A stretch of 64,000 nt of DNA from Anaerolineae bacterium (GCA_016926875.1 JAFGNU010000017.1:1-64000); one strand, 5' to 3'; positions 9,080-18,188 are shown, numbered from the stretch's first letter. The notes: a model not told the origin generated them from the letters alone. Program-made: numbers and translations.

Positions 9080-9172
9080 GCAACCGCCTGGGGACACACA
9101 TGCCGCATCGGCAGATAACACGTCGGTGCGGCGGAAATACCGGCAGGCTAACCGGATACGGACTACAGAAGC

Positions 9173-10132
9173 TCAAAACTGGCCGGGATCGGCAGGGGGG
9201 TGCTGGGCAGCGCCGGATACAAACGCGAATTCGAGCACCAGCCCTAACAGGCATACGGCAAACGCGATCCCGCCCAACAGGGTTTGCTCGCCCGTGCTAT
9301 ACATGTCGGTCAGGTCGAAGCCAAACATGCCGAAGAGACCTTCAAACATCGCGGTAAACTCGTCGTCCAGTTCGTCTCCGTATTCACCGTTGAGGCCCAT
9401 TTCGGCTTTCATGCTGTCTTTCCAGTTCTGTTCGCTGATCTGCTCCCACAGGGGCGGAAACACCAGCAGCGCCAGCGCGATGATCGTCATGGCGCTCAGA
9501 GCGTACAGCGGCGGCATGGCGTCTGAGGCATAGTTCCAGACCAGCCACAACAGCACGACGGCCCCCAGCGGGATCACGATCAAAAAACGGTCGAGCAGCC
9601 GCACGTTGGCTAATCCGCCTTCAACCTTGTCGGCCAGCAGTTCCTCGTACTTCAGGGAAATCTTGTCGCCGTTATTGCTGCCCGTCCAGATTTCCATCGC
9701 GGTGAGTTCCAGCTTGCCGTCGTCGTCCTGGCCCAGCGCCTCCATCATATTGCCCAGGTTGAACAAATTGCCCATATCCACCCAGCTAAACGCAAAAAAG
9801 CCGACCAACATCAAGATGCTGAGGATGGCAACCGTCCCGCTGATCAGGTATTTCAGCCCGCCGATCACTTTTTCAACCTCAATCGGCTGGCCGGTGGGTG
9901 TGCTGCGGTACGGCGGGGTAGACGATATGCTGCGCAAAGGGCGAATTGGCGAACCTGGTTCCGGCGCTTGCGTCTGGCGAGGCGGCTGGGGGGCGATTTC
10001 GTCCAGCCGGGTAAGCCATTTGTGAGCGGTGGGATTGCCGGGCATGTCTTGCAAGATGGTCCGTGCTGCATCGAACTGCTTCTGTAGGATCAATTCCCGC
10101 GCGCGCTGCAAGCGCTCCCGTTCACCTGTCAC
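9173..10132 (-). CDS. Helical-repeat plus membrane protein, function unknown
   Basis: The 319-residue product begins with a short TPR-like helical hairpin ('ARELILQKQFDAARTILQDM', 'NPTAHKWLTRLDEI'), then a Pro/Ser-rich linker (about 55-85). At least four membrane helices follow (about 95-120, 185-205, 210-235 and 290-310), with soluble loops between them. I start at GTG 10132 because AGAAAGGA lies 7-8 bases upstream; an in-frame GTG at 10186 has no ribosome-binding site. Neighbouring Chloroflexota membrane proteins here share the same plan of cytoplasmic TPR plus membrane domain, which hints at scaffold roles, but no function can be assigned. Confidence 0.7.
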   Translation of the reverse strand: MTGERERLQRARELILQKQFDAARTILQDMPGNPTAHKWLTRLDEIAPQPPRQTQAPEPGSPIRPLRSISSTPPYRSTPTGQPIEVEKVIGGLKYLISGTVAILSILMLVGFFAFSWVDMGNLFNLGNMMEALGQDDDGKLELTAMEIWTGSNNGDKISLKYEELLADKVEGGLANVRLLDRFLIVIPLGAVVLLWLVWNYASDAMPPLYALSAMTIIALALLVFPPLWEQISEQNWKDSMKAEMGLNGEYGDELDDEFTAMFEGLFGMFGFDLTDMYSTGEQTLLGGIAFAVCLLGLVLEFAFVSGAAQHPPADPGQF

Positions 10133-10238
10133 CAGCCGGTCCTTTCTGCTATGTGGTGTGTGATATTCATCAAAGTAGAGGAGCACCCAGACAAGCGGTT
10201 CCTGATGCCCTGCCTTGTGGGGAAACCATCAGCACCCA

Positions 10239-10604
10239 TCAACCCGCGTAGCGCCGCACCAGTGCCAACAGGGGCACGATACCGGCTTGCTTTTGCTGGT
10301 AGTCGGTGCACCCGGCTTCCAGGTACAAATGACGGTTGTGCTGCTCGGCATAGGCGGTTAGCACCACAATCGGCGTCTGGGCACAGTTTTTTGCCAACCG
10401 CAGGCGGCGCGTAGTTTCCAACCCGTCGAGCTGCGGCATCCGCACATCAACCAGGATCAGATCATAGCTTTGATCCTGTACCAGTTCCAACCCGCGCACG
10501 CCGTCTTCGGCTACGATCACCTCGTAGCCGTGCGCACTCAGAATCTTTTTTACCAGGCGCCGATCGTCAAAATTGTCTTCTATGTACAATATGCGCTTGG
10601 TCAC
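10239..10604 (-). CDS. Stand-alone response regulator receiver (CheY-like)
   Basis: The 121-residue protein is a single receiver domain with the acidic pair in 'YIEDNFDD', the phospho-acceptor Asp in 'LILVDVRMP', the Thr in 'VVLTAY' and the conserved Lys in 'DYQQKQ'. The usual Lys-Pro is Lys-Gln here. No output domain follows, so it must act by protein contact. I start at GTG 10604 because GGAGG at 10609-10613 lies 5 bases before it, and because MTKRILYIEDN is a normal receiver start; the ATG at 10616 would place that ribosome-binding site inside the gene. It is divergent from the cNMP/ATPase pair, a possible partner. No histidine kinase is present in the window. Confidence 0.85.
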   Translation of the reverse strand: MTKRILYIEDNFDDRRLVKKILSAHGYEVIVAEDGVRGLELVQDQSYDLILVDVRMPQLDGLETTRRLRLAKNCAQTPIVVLTAYAEQHNRHLYLEAGCTDYQQKQAGIVPLLALVRRYAG

Positions 10605-10719
10605 AACGGCCTCCATGCGCTCTACCTACCCCACCTCATGATACTCGTGATCGGGTGAACAGGTCAACACGCACACGCGTATCAGGGGCATTCGACAAGC
10701 ACGAGAACCATATCGCTTG

Positions 10720-10725
10720 TATAAT
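10720..10725 (+). promoter_or_regulatory. Possible -10 element upstream of the cNMP-binding gene
   Basis: A perfect TATAAT is visible at 10720-10725, about 100 bases before the cNMP-domain gene. No good -35 lies at the right distance, so the promoter is tentative. Confidence 0.3.
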
Positions 10726-10826
10726 AAGAATGTCTATCAGGTCACCTATCGGCAGCCCCGTTTAGCACATCGCTTGCGCGGCCAGGACACAATCCAGGTG
10801 CCGGTGGCAGGCGAGGAGGTACAATT

Positions 10827-11300
10827 ATGTTTTTAGACAGCCTGCCCATTGATCAGGCCCAGCACTGGCTGGTCACATGGGGCTTCGAAGGAGATGCTTT
10901 CGAAGCGCTGCGGGCCTATGCCGAAGAAGTCAGCTTTCCCGCGCGTGCGACGATTTTCTCGGCAGGCGATCCCGCGGACGGCATGTACCTGGTATTGTCC
11001 GGCATGGCGCTTGTCTTTTTGAAGGATGATCAGGGTACCGAACGCACCATCGGGATCGTGACCGAAGGACAGTCGTTTGGCGAGCTGGGCCTGCTGATCG
11101 GGAAACCCCGGCACGCAACCGTTACAGCGGGCCTGGATGTGAAGCTGCTCAAGATCACGCCTGACACGCTCGAAAAACTGGAACAAGAACAGCCAAGCCT
11201 GGTGATGAAAATGTACAAGGCACTGGCGCAATCCCTGGCGGAGCAGTGGATTCGCGGTGGCCCCTGGGAAGAACAACAACAGAAGGTGAAAACGTCATGA
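10827..11300 (+). CDS. Cyclic nucleotide-binding domain protein without DNA-binding domain
   Basis: The 157-residue protein is a Crp/Fnr-type cNMP-binding beta-roll. It has the glycine turn 'DPADGMYLVLSG' and the phosphate-cassette region 'GQSFGELGLLIGKPRHATV', where FGELGLL and the Arg correspond to the ligand-binding motif. After a dimerisation-type helix ('PSLVMKMYKALAQSLAEQW') it ends without a helix-turn-helix, so it is unlikely to bind DNA itself. GAGGAGG precedes the ATG. Its stop overlaps the start of the next gene (ATGA), so it is translationally coupled to the AAA ATPase and probably regulates it or forms a complex with it. The ligand (cAMP, cGMP or none) is unknown. Confidence 0.88.
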   Translation: MFLDSLPIDQAQHWLVTWGFEGDAFEALRAYAEEVSFPARATIFSAGDPADGMYLVLSGMALVFLKDDQGTERTIGIVTEGQSFGELGLLIGKPRHATVTAGLDVKLLKITPDTLEKLEQEQPSLVMKMYKALAQSLAEQWIRGGPWEEQQQKVKTS

Positions 11301-12649
11301 CCGATCAGGAAGTGCGCGCCCAAGACGCCGAGCAGCAGCGAAGCAGCAGCCAACTGGATCAGCTCAAGCAGCTTTTGAATGCCCCGGAAGCCTCGGAAGA
11401 ACTTGATATCCCAATAGGCATCATCAATGACTTGATCATGCGGATGCTGTTCAACGAGGGCGAGGTCAGCCTCCGGCGCTTTGCCGAGGTTATCCGGTTG
11501 GGACTCAAGCTGTTGGACAATATCCTGGAAAAAATGCAGTATGACCAACTGGTAGAAGTCGCCAGCGCAGGGTCCATCGGGCGGTTTACGTATACCTACT
11601 CGCTGACCGATGCCGGGACCAAGCGCGCCCGCGATGCCCTGGAGCGCAGCCAGTACATCGGCCCGGCGCCGGTGCCGATTGCAAAGTACTCGCGTATGAT
11701 TCGCCTCCAGACCAGCCGCAAGCTGCACATTGTCCCCGATCAGGTTCAGCAAGCGCTGCGGCACCTGGTGCTGCCGGAGAGCTTCCACCGCCGGATCGGC
11801 CCGGCAGTCAATGCGGGAACGTCGCTCTTTCTGTACGGCCCACCCGGCAACGGCAAAACGACCGTCGCCCAGGCCATCGCCGGTCTGATTACGGAAGCAG
11901 ACCCGATCTGGCTGCCCTATGCGATCAACACCGGGGGGCAGATCATCAGCATCTTTGATCCGCTGGTGTTCCGCGAGATCGAGCTGACCAAAGAACAGCT
12001 CCAAAACTTCAAAACCGGCAGCCTGACCGAAGTTGACCGGCGCTGGAGCCTGTTCCACCGCCCAACAGTGATGGTCGGCGGCGAGCTGACGATGGCTTCG
12101 CTGGAACTGCGCTTTGACCCCATCGCCAAATTCTACGAAGCGCCGCTCCAGCTTAAGGCCAACGGCGGCATGTTCCTGATCGACGATTTCGGTCGCCAGA
12201 TGATCAGCCCGTCGGAACTGCTCAACCGCTGGATCGTGCCGCTGGAATCCGGCTACGACTTCCTGCGCCTGCAAACCGGCCAGACGCTTCAAATGCCGTT
12301 TCGCCAGTTGATCGTCTTCAGCACCAACCTGGACCCGCTCGAACTGGTGGATGATGCCTTCCTGCGCCGCATCCAGATGAAGGTCCAGGTAGACAGGCCA
12401 GACGAGCGCATGTTCTTCCAGATTTTCGCTACCGTGGCCCAGGCGTTGAACATACCCATCGACAAGGATGCCTTCCTGTACCTGCTGCAAAAGTGGTACC
12501 GGGACGCCGGGCGGCAGATGCAGTCCGTACACCCGCGTGACATCCTGAAGATCGTCGTGGCGATGTGCGAATACGAAGGCATGACGCCGCGCCTGACACC
12601 CCAACTGATCGACGAGGCTTGCCAGAGCTACTTTGTTGAGCCGATATGA
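11297..12649 (+). CDS. AAA-family ATPase coupled to the cNMP-binding protein
   Basis: The 450-residue protein has an N-terminal helical part and a winged-helix-like segment (about residues 30-115). A P-loop 'GPPGNGKTTVAQAIAG' and a Walker B 'MFLIDDFGRQ' follow, then a sensor-type Asn in 'IVFSTNLDP' and an arginine-rich 'DDAFLRRIQMKV'. This matches a MoxR-like or general AAA ATPase. The C-terminal helices (about 385-450) resemble a lid domain. Its ATG lies inside the stop of the upstream gene. The substrate is unknown; by analogy with AAA chaperones it may remodel a protein complex in response to the sensor. A start at 11246 is possible but lacks a ribosome-binding site. Confidence 0.85.
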   Translation: MTDQEVRAQDAEQQRSSSQLDQLKQLLNAPEASEELDIPIGIINDLIMRMLFNEGEVSLRRFAEVIRLGLKLLDNILEKMQYDQLVEVASAGSIGRFTYTYSLTDAGTKRARDALERSQYIGPAPVPIAKYSRMIRLQTSRKLHIVPDQVQQALRHLVLPESFHRRIGPAVNAGTSLFLYGPPGNGKTTVAQAIAGLITEADPIWLPYAINTGGQIISIFDPLVFREIELTKEQLQNFKTGSLTEVDRRWSLFHRPTVMVGGELTMASLELRFDPIAKFYEAPLQLKANGGMFLIDDFGRQMISPSELLNRWIVPLESGYDFLRLQTGQTLQMPFRQLIVFSTNLDPLELVDDAFLRRIQMKVQVDRPDERMFFQIFATVAQALNIPIDKDAFLYLLQKWYRDAGRQMQSVHPRDILKIVVAMCEYEGMTPRLTPQLIDEACQSYFVEPI

Positions 12650-12758
12650 TCAGGGATTGATCCGGTGGGATGCTCTACGCCCGGCATGATCCGCGAGGCA
12701 GCGCAGCCGGGGGATTAGCATCGCGAGTACAACTTGAACCTGCACGATGATGAATTTT

Positions 12759-12780
12759 AGGGCGTAGCTTGCTGCGCCCT
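12759..12780 (+). terminator. Hairpin, partial copy of the GTAGGGGC repeat arm
   Basis: AGGGCG...CGCCCT forms a hairpin about 110 bases after the ATPase stop. It is followed by a weakly T-rich stretch. The same hairpin sequence recurs as the left arm of the repeat at 58519-58567. Confidence 0.5.
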
Positions 12781-12913
12781 TGTTGGTTTACTCAACAGCA
12801 TCCCCGCCTTGTCCATTCTTCGGCAAACGTGGTAAAACAACAGCGGACCGGCGCGGTCGAAATACACGTCCGGTTGTGTACTGGCCGCTATAAGCTGTTT
12901 CCAGGTGTTCACT

Positions 12914-14650
12914 ATGACGCGATACCGCAACTTAGCACTGCTGTTATCCCTCGCCGCCGCTGTCCTGCTTGTTCTGGCAGCACCGCGCGCCGCCGCCCAG
13001 GACGGCACCCCCGGTGAACCGCAGCCCCCCGGCGACCTCTCGTTTTCGCTGCCGTTTGCCGGTCCGCCGGGGCCGACTACCTGGCTGTACGAGCAGCATT
13101 ACGGCAACACCACCTCGGCTTACAACTACGGCAGCCAGTGGTACATGTACGGGCAGGGGATGCATTTTGGCGTTGACCTCGAAGCGCCCTGCGGTACGCC
13201 GGTGCTGGCGATTGCCGACGGCGTTGTCGCGTTGATCGATGCCAAGGGCTTCGGATCGGGGCCGCACAACGCGCTGATTGATCATCCCGGCACCGGGTAC
13301 GCCTCGCTGTATGGGCACCTGATGGAAGTGCCGCTGGTCCGGCGCGGGCAGGTCGTCCGGCGCGGCGAGCAGATCGGCGTCTCCGGCGACCCGGACCTGA
13401 CCTGCGTATCGCGCCCGCACCTGCACCTGGAAATCCGCAGCGCAGACTACCAGACCCTGTACAACCCGCTGCTGTTTATCGATCAAAACTGGCACATGCT
13501 GGCCAGCATTGGACCGGTCTATAACGCCTTCCAGCAAGACCTGGATACACCGTACCGCTGGATGCGGCTGGAAGATCAGCCGGAGATTCACATCGGCGGG
13601 CTGCCGTTGAACAATTACACGCGCCCCTGGCCGCCCAAGATCGAACTGCGCGCGCCGGTGAATCCCCCACCCTACCGCCACCTCAACCCGCTGCCGGACG
13701 ATGTAAGCGTCACGCTGACAACGGTGAACGAGGATGCATGGAACATCAACTCGTGGTGGATTCCGGGCGACCTGGACGCGGTGTATATGATCAACGCCGT
13801 GCCCGGCCAGCAGACCGGCGTTTTCCGCCAGTCGCTCGACGGCTCGCAGCGCACCTATATTGAATCCGCGCCCCCGACCCAGTACGCGCCCAATGGGTTG
13901 GCAACGGCGCGCTACCTGGGCGGCGGCACTATGCAGGTGATGCGCCTGGACAACAGCGCGGTCTGGCAGGTGTACCTGGATGGCTACTGGCCCGCTATCT
14001 CGCCGGATGGCACGCGCCTGCTGTGGGAAGTGCTGTCCGGTGAAATCCTGCCGGGGCAGGAAGGTCCCACCGTCGCGGTATGGGTTTGCAACCTGGACGG
14101 CAGTCTCAGCCGCCGCGTGCAGCGCCTGGGCAGCGGGTGGAGCATGTGGTTGGACGCGCACCGGCTGCTGCTGGTCAAACCGGTCGCCTACAGCGCCGAT
14201 ATGCAGTTGTACATCCTGGACATCGACGCTCTACAGCCCGCCCCGGTTATGCTCGGCCAGTTCAACTACCCGCGCGGGATCAAAGTGGCGCCAGGGGGGA
14301 AATGGATCGCATACTACACCCCGTTCCAGGCGAACCCCGGCAGCAGCGGCGTGTACGTCGTGCGCACCCAGCCGGGCGCCGAACCGCGCAAGCTCAACTT
14401 TTTCGGCGCGTACGAATGGCGTGACGACCGCTCGCTGTACACGCTCAGCTACGACGGGTCGCAGGACGCGCACGCGCTGGGCTATATTGACGTTGAACAA
14501 GGCGAGCACCGCCTGCTGACCGATCCCGACGACCTGCCGATCCGCGTAGCCAACGGTGATTGGCACGTGTCGCCGGACGGCGAGCGCATCATCTTCGTGG
14601 ACCCGGACGATTACGCGCTGCACCTGCTGACTATCGATCCAGGGGAGTGA
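12914..14650 (+). CDS. Secreted M23 (LytM) peptidase with C-terminal TolB-like propeller
   Basis: A signal peptide (about 1-29, ending AAAQ) precedes an M23 metallopeptidase domain (about 60-180). The zinc ligands sit in 'HFGVD' and 'HLHLE', with 'YGHL' between, which is the expected lysostaphin-type set. Such enzymes cut peptide cross-links of peptidoglycan or other glycine-containing peptides. From about residue 250 to the end are beta-propeller-like repeats ('PAISPDGTRLLWEV', 'VSPDGERIIFVD'), probably for protein or wall binding. The ATG at 12914 is preferred over GTG at 12905. The Nudix gene follows 2 bases after the stop, suggesting co-transcription without a clear functional link. Confidence 0.88.
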   Translation: MTRYRNLALLLSLAAAVLLVLAAPRAAAQDGTPGEPQPPGDLSFSLPFAGPPGPTTWLYEQHYGNTTSAYNYGSQWYMYGQGMHFGVDLEAPCGTPVLAIADGVVALIDAKGFGSGPHNALIDHPGTGYASLYGHLMEVPLVRRGQVVRRGEQIGVSGDPDLTCVSRPHLHLEIRSADYQTLYNPLLFIDQNWHMLASIGPVYNAFQQDLDTPYRWMRLEDQPEIHIGGLPLNNYTRPWPPKIELRAPVNPPPYRHLNPLPDDVSVTLTTVNEDAWNINSWWIPGDLDAVYMINAVPGQQTGVFRQSLDGSQRTYIESAPPTQYAPNGLATARYLGGGTMQVMRLDNSAVWQVYLDGYWPAISPDGTRLLWEVLSGEILPGQEGPTVAVWVCNLDGSLSRRVQRLGSGWSMWLDAHRLLLVKPVAYSADMQLYILDIDALQPAPVMLGQFNYPRGIKVAPGGKWIAYYTPFQANPGSSGVYVVRTQPGAEPRKLNFFGAYEWRDDRSLYTLSYDGSQDAHALGYIDVEQGEHRLLTDPDDLPIRVANGDWHVSPDGERIIFVDPDDYALHLLTIDPGE

Positions 14651-14652
14651 AT

Positions 14653-15159
14653 ATGTATTGCCGTGAATGCGGACATGAACTGTCCGACCAGGTGATCGAC
14701 GGGCGCGTCCGCCATGTATGCCCTTGCTGCGGATATATAGACTGGGACAACTGGATCAACGCGGCGGTGGTCGTGGTGCCGTACAATCCCCAGGGCGAAT
14801 TTTTGATGGTTCGGCTGGGCGGGGCAGAAGACGGCAGTCTCACCTGTCCGGGCGGGTTCCGCGAACTGGGCGAAACGCTGCCGGAGGCGGCCCGCCGCGA
14901 AACGCTGGAGGAAACCGGTCACGCCGTTGTCGATCTGGAATTGTTCAAGGTGTACACCTGGGATGCCAAGCGCCTGTTGTGGGTGGTCTACAAGGCGCGG
15001 CTGGGCAAAGGGCAGTTTGTGGCGAACGCCGAAACAAAAGAACTGCTGTTTTTCTCGCCCGATAACCCGCCGCCAGCGGACGAACTGCGCGGCCCGCTCA
15101 CCGAACGCCTGATCCGCGACGTGTTGGCAGATGACTCAGCCGCAAACGATCCCGATTAG
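14653..15159 (+). CDS. Nudix hydrolase with N-terminal zinc ribbon
   Basis: The 168-residue protein carries a zinc ribbon (CxxC at about 3-6 and CxxC at about 24-27), followed by a Nudix domain. Its Nudix box is complete: G at the start of 'GFRELGETLPEAA', then the 'RRETLEETG' helix with the metal-binding Glu residues. Relatives with a zinc ribbon include NudC-type NADH or mRNA-cap pyrophosphatases, but NudC is longer, so the substrate is open (a nucleoside diphosphate derivative). AGGGGAG overlaps the upstream stop, 5 bases before the ATG, so the gene is coupled to the M23 peptidase gene. Confidence 0.9.
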   Translation: MYCRECGHELSDQVIDGRVRHVCPCCGYIDWDNWINAAVVVVPYNPQGEFLMVRLGGAEDGSLTCPGGFRELGETLPEAARRETLEETGHAVVDLELFKVYTWDAKRLLWVVYKARLGKGQFVANAETKELLFFSPDNPPPADELRGPLTERLIRDVLADDSAANDPD

Positions 15160-15322
15160 CCTGCTTCCGCTCATTCCGCCTATCGTTGGTCTGGCGTAAG
15201 TTTTCGGTTAGCTAGCCGCCTACTGACCGCCGCGCAGCCGTACCCGCGCCGTCAAGCCCGCCCTGGTACAAAAGTCATACACTGAAGACAGTAACTCAGG
15301 TGTGAAATGTGGGAGGGCGGTC

Positions 15323-16438
15323 ATGATCAAACAATCACTGGTGATCCTGCTGGTTCTGTGTCCGGTTATCATATCAGCCTGCGCACTCGACAGATCGCAG
15401 GACGTGGTCAGTGAGCCAACCGCGCCACAGTCCGCCCTATCGATCCCGGAAAGCGAAGCGCAGACAGCCTCGATCAAGCTGGCTAACTATACGGCGGATG
15501 ACACCCCGCGAACCGGCGTACAGGCGGCGTGCACGGTCCCGGCAGGCTGGCGCCCGTACCAGTTGGCGCTCAACGAGACGATCTACAGCCTGGCCGCGCG
15601 GGCCAATGTCAGCGTGTCGGACCTGCTGGCGTCCAACTGCCTGACGACTGCAACCGGCTTGCGGGATGGATCGCGGCTATACGTCCCGCCGGAGACAGCC
15701 GCCAGCCGCCCGCAGACATCCCTGCCGCTGGGCATCAGCGCGCTGGTAGCCAATCCGGGGACAGTCCCGGCGGGCGGACTGGTGACACTGGCCTGGCAGG
15801 CGCAGGGACCGGTCGTGCACGTGCGGTTGGGATGGGTGTATCGCCGCCAGTTCATCGAACAGGCGAACGGGCTGCCGCCGGTTGGCGTGTGGCAGGTATC
15901 GGTGCCAACCGATGGTCGCGAGTCGATCACGTTTGAGGTACGCATCAGCGACGGCATCCAGGAGATCGCCGCGCAAACGACCGTCCAGGTGATGTGTCCC
16001 GAAAGCTGGTTTTTTACCCCCACGCCGTCCGGCTGCCCGTCCGAGCCGCTGGTGACGACCTTCCACGAACAGCGCTTCGAGAGCGGGACAATCGTGTACG
16101 TCCCCGCGCTGGGCGTGCACTACGTGCTGCCCGATAATCAACCGGCGGCGCTGGTGCAGGCTACGTTTGTGCCGGGGATGCCGCTCAAGGATGCGGCGCT
16201 GGATTCGACTGTGCCCGCCGGGATGATGCAGCCGGTCGGCCCGATCAATTACGCCTGGGGCGGCGACGAGAAACGGCGCGCGGCGCTGGGTTATGCCATC
16301 GGACCGGAAACGCGCGGCATGGGCATGTTGCAGCGCACGGTCAGCGCGGCGGGCGAGACGGTGTATTTTTCGGTGGGATCGGGCCAGGTGATCGCCTTCG
16401 CGGATGGGCAGGCATGGCAGATCATCACGCCGGAGTAG
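15323..16438 (+). CDS. LysM-domain lipoprotein
   Basis: The 371-residue protein has a lipoprotein signal peptide ending in the lipobox 'IISAC', so it should be lipid-anchored on the outer face of the membrane. A LysM module (about 55-105: 'YQLALNETIYSLAARANVSV', 'LLASNCL', 'GSRLYVP') would bind peptidoglycan or a chitin-like glycan. The remaining 250 residues have Ig-like beta character ('VTLAWQAQGPVVHVRLGW') and an unassigned C-terminal part. GGGAGGG lies just before the ATG at 15323; the GTG at 15302 has no such site. A terminator follows at 16481-16513. Confidence 0.85.
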   Translation: MIKQSLVILLVLCPVIISACALDRSQDVVSEPTAPQSALSIPESEAQTASIKLANYTADDTPRTGVQAACTVPAGWRPYQLALNETIYSLAARANVSVSDLLASNCLTTATGLRDGSRLYVPPETAASRPQTSLPLGISALVANPGTVPAGGLVTLAWQAQGPVVHVRLGWVYRRQFIEQANGLPPVGVWQVSVPTDGRESITFEVRISDGIQEIAAQTTVQVMCPESWFFTPTPSGCPSEPLVTTFHEQRFESGTIVYVPALGVHYVLPDNQPAALVQATFVPGMPLKDAALDSTVPAGMMQPVGPINYAWGGDEKRRAALGYAIGPETRGMGMLQRTVSAAGETVYFSVGSGQVIAFADGQAWQIITPE

Positions 16439-16480
16439 CGATCCGGTTTTTTGCGCGGTTAACCCGAACAGTCCAATCAC

Positions 16481-16513
16481 CGGGCGCACGAATACGCGCC
16501 CGTGTTGTTTTTT
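16481..16513 (+). terminator. Rho-independent terminator after the LysM lipoprotein
   Basis: CGGGCGC (16481-16487) pairs with GCGCCCG (16496-16502), followed by TGTTGTTTTTT. Confidence 0.75.
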
Positions 16514-16597
16514 GGCAATATAGCCGAATCCCTCGCCCGGACGCGCGCCGTATAATCGGAAGCCTGGAACCGGGTCTGTAGCAGAAAGAAGTTATTT

Positions 16598-17089
16598 ATG
16601 CCTGACACCAACAATCATTTGAGCGCCAGCGCCCAAAAAGTACAGGATGCCCTGAGCGCGCTCGGCTTTGGAGCGTGCGAAGTGGTTGAAATGCCCGCCT
16701 CAACGCGCACCTCCGCCGATGCCGCCGCCGCGATTGGCTGCACCGTCGGCCAGATCGCCAAGTCGCTGGTCTTTATGGGCAAAACCAGCGGCCATCCCGT
16801 GCTGATCATCGCCAGCGGGTCAAACCGCGTAAATACCGGGCGCTTTAAAGCGCTGCTGGGCGAAGGCTTGAGCAAGCCGGACGCCGATTATGTGCGCGAG
16901 CGGACCGGCTTTGTGATCGGCGGTGTGCCCCCGGTCGGTCACAGCACGCCGCTGAAAACGTTCATCGACCAGGATTTGCTGCAATACGAGGTTATCTGGT
17001 CGGCGGCGGGCACCCCGCGCGCCGTGTTCAAGCTCACACCGGGTGACCTGGTGCGCATGACCGGCGGGCAGGTGATCGACGTCACCTGA
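16598..17089 (+). CDS. YbaK/EbsC-type aminoacyl-tRNA deacylase
   Basis: The 163-residue protein is a stand-alone YbaK/ProX-like editing domain that hydrolyses mischarged aminoacyl-tRNAs (often Cys-, Ala- or Pro-tRNA species) in trans. Family motifs are visible: 'IAKSLVFMG' with the conserved Lys-Ser, the 'RVNTGRFKALLG' region, and 'GGVPPVGH' near the active site, followed by 'LLQYEVIWSAAGTPRAVFKLTP'. The length is normal for the family. A TATAAT at 16551-16556 could be its -10. The exact tRNA specificity cannot be read from sequence. Confidence 0.88.
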   Translation: MPDTNNHLSASAQKVQDALSALGFGACEVVEMPASTRTSADAAAAIGCTVGQIAKSLVFMGKTSGHPVLIIASGSNRVNTGRFKALLGEGLSKPDADYVRERTGFVIGGVPPVGHSTPLKTFIDQDLLQYEVIWSAAGTPRAVFKLTPGDLVRMTGGQVIDVT

Positions 17090-17158
17090 AGCCCTGCGCG
17101 CACGCCGGACCTGGTGTATCATGAACCTGGCGTATATGACAGAAAACGAGGGGTGATC

Positions 17159-18151
17159 ATGATCTGGCGCGTGAATGGTCTGCACAGACGGCACGGGCTG
17201 GCGCTGCTGGCGCTGGCGATCCTGGTGATCGGCGGGCTGCTGCCGGGCGGGGCGGCACCGCGCGCGGTCGCTGCCGGGGCAAACGGAGCGATTGAATCCC
17301 TGACGCTGTTCCACAGTTCGGAACATTCGGACTACTACGACCTGGTGTATTGGAGCGACGGGCTGCGTATCACCGGCTACGTTGGCATCCCCAAGCGTGA
17401 CGGTCCCCGCCCGGCGATCATTTACAACCGGGGCGGCGTATGGGACGCGGGCAAACTGACTGGCGTCGAGATCGTGCCGCTGGTCGAGTCCGGCTACGTG
17501 GTGGCGGCCTCGCAGTATCGCGGCAACGCGGGCAGCGAAGGCGGCGACCAGTTCGGCGGCGCAGACCTCAACGACGTGCTGAACCTGATCACCGTGCTCA
17601 AGCAGCTTCCGAAGGTCGATGCCAGCCGGATCGGCATGGTGGGCGCGTCACGCGGCGGCATGATGACCTACATGGCGCTCAAGTGGCAGACGCAGACGGG
17701 CCGCACCGACATCAAGGCGGCGGCAACCGTCGGCGGGCTGGCCGATCTGAACATGTGGATCGAGCAGCGGCCCGAACTGGTTGAGGGGCTGTTTTTACCG
17801 ATCTTTGGCGCCGGACCTGAGGACGCTCCCCGCTTCTATACAGAGCGATCCGCGCTGCAATGGCCGCACCTGATCAACACGCCGCTGCTGGTCGTACACG
17901 GGGCCGCCGACCAGGAAATCTCGGTCGAGCAGTCGAAGCTGCTGGTCGAGGCGCTGCTGGCCGCCGGGAAACCGGTCGAGTTTGTGCTGGTGCCCGGCGC
18001 AGACCATGCACTGAGCGCACATTGGGCGGGTTTCACCGTGATCCTGCCCTGGCTGCAAGATCGGCTCGGCGGCGGTGAAGACCTGTCTTTCGAAACGCAC
18101 CAACCCGCCATCGAAGAAGTATCGCGCTGGTTTTTCCTGAATCACCACTGA
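17159..18151 (+). CDS. Secreted alpha/beta hydrolase (S9 peptidase-like)
   Basis: The 330-residue protein has an N-terminal signal or anchor (about 10-40) and an alpha/beta-hydrolase domain. The nucleophile Ser sits in 'GASRGGMM', the acid in 'VHGAADQEIS' and the His in 'PGADHAL', a complete catalytic triad in the order of prolyl-oligopeptidase-type S9 enzymes or dienelactone hydrolases. It is most likely an extracytoplasmic peptidase or esterase. GAGGGGTG precedes the ATG at 17159; an upstream ATG at 17114 would add residues ahead of the signal peptide. A strong terminator follows at 18189-18220. Confidence 0.87.
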   Translation: MIWRVNGLHRRHGLALLALAILVIGGLLPGGAAPRAVAAGANGAIESLTLFHSSEHSDYYDLVYWSDGLRITGYVGIPKRDGPRPAIIYNRGGVWDAGKLTGVEIVPLVESGYVVAASQYRGNAGSEGGDQFGGADLNDVLNLITVLKQLPKVDASRIGMVGASRGGMMTYMALKWQTQTGRTDIKAAATVGGLADLNMWIEQRPELVEGLFLPIFGAGPEDAPRFYTERSALQWPHLINTPLLVVHGAADQEISVEQSKLLVEALLAAGKPVEFVLVPGADHALSAHWAGFTVILPWLQDRLGGGEDLSFETHQPAIEEVSRWFFLNHH

Positions 18152-18188
18152 TCCGGCGCGGCTGATACCCCCTACACACATACACCCG

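Noticed and set aside
11030-12604. Minus-strand open frame of 524 codons
   Set aside because: It is antisense to the AAA ATPase, whose motifs are intact. The composition is typical of a GC-rich shadow frame.
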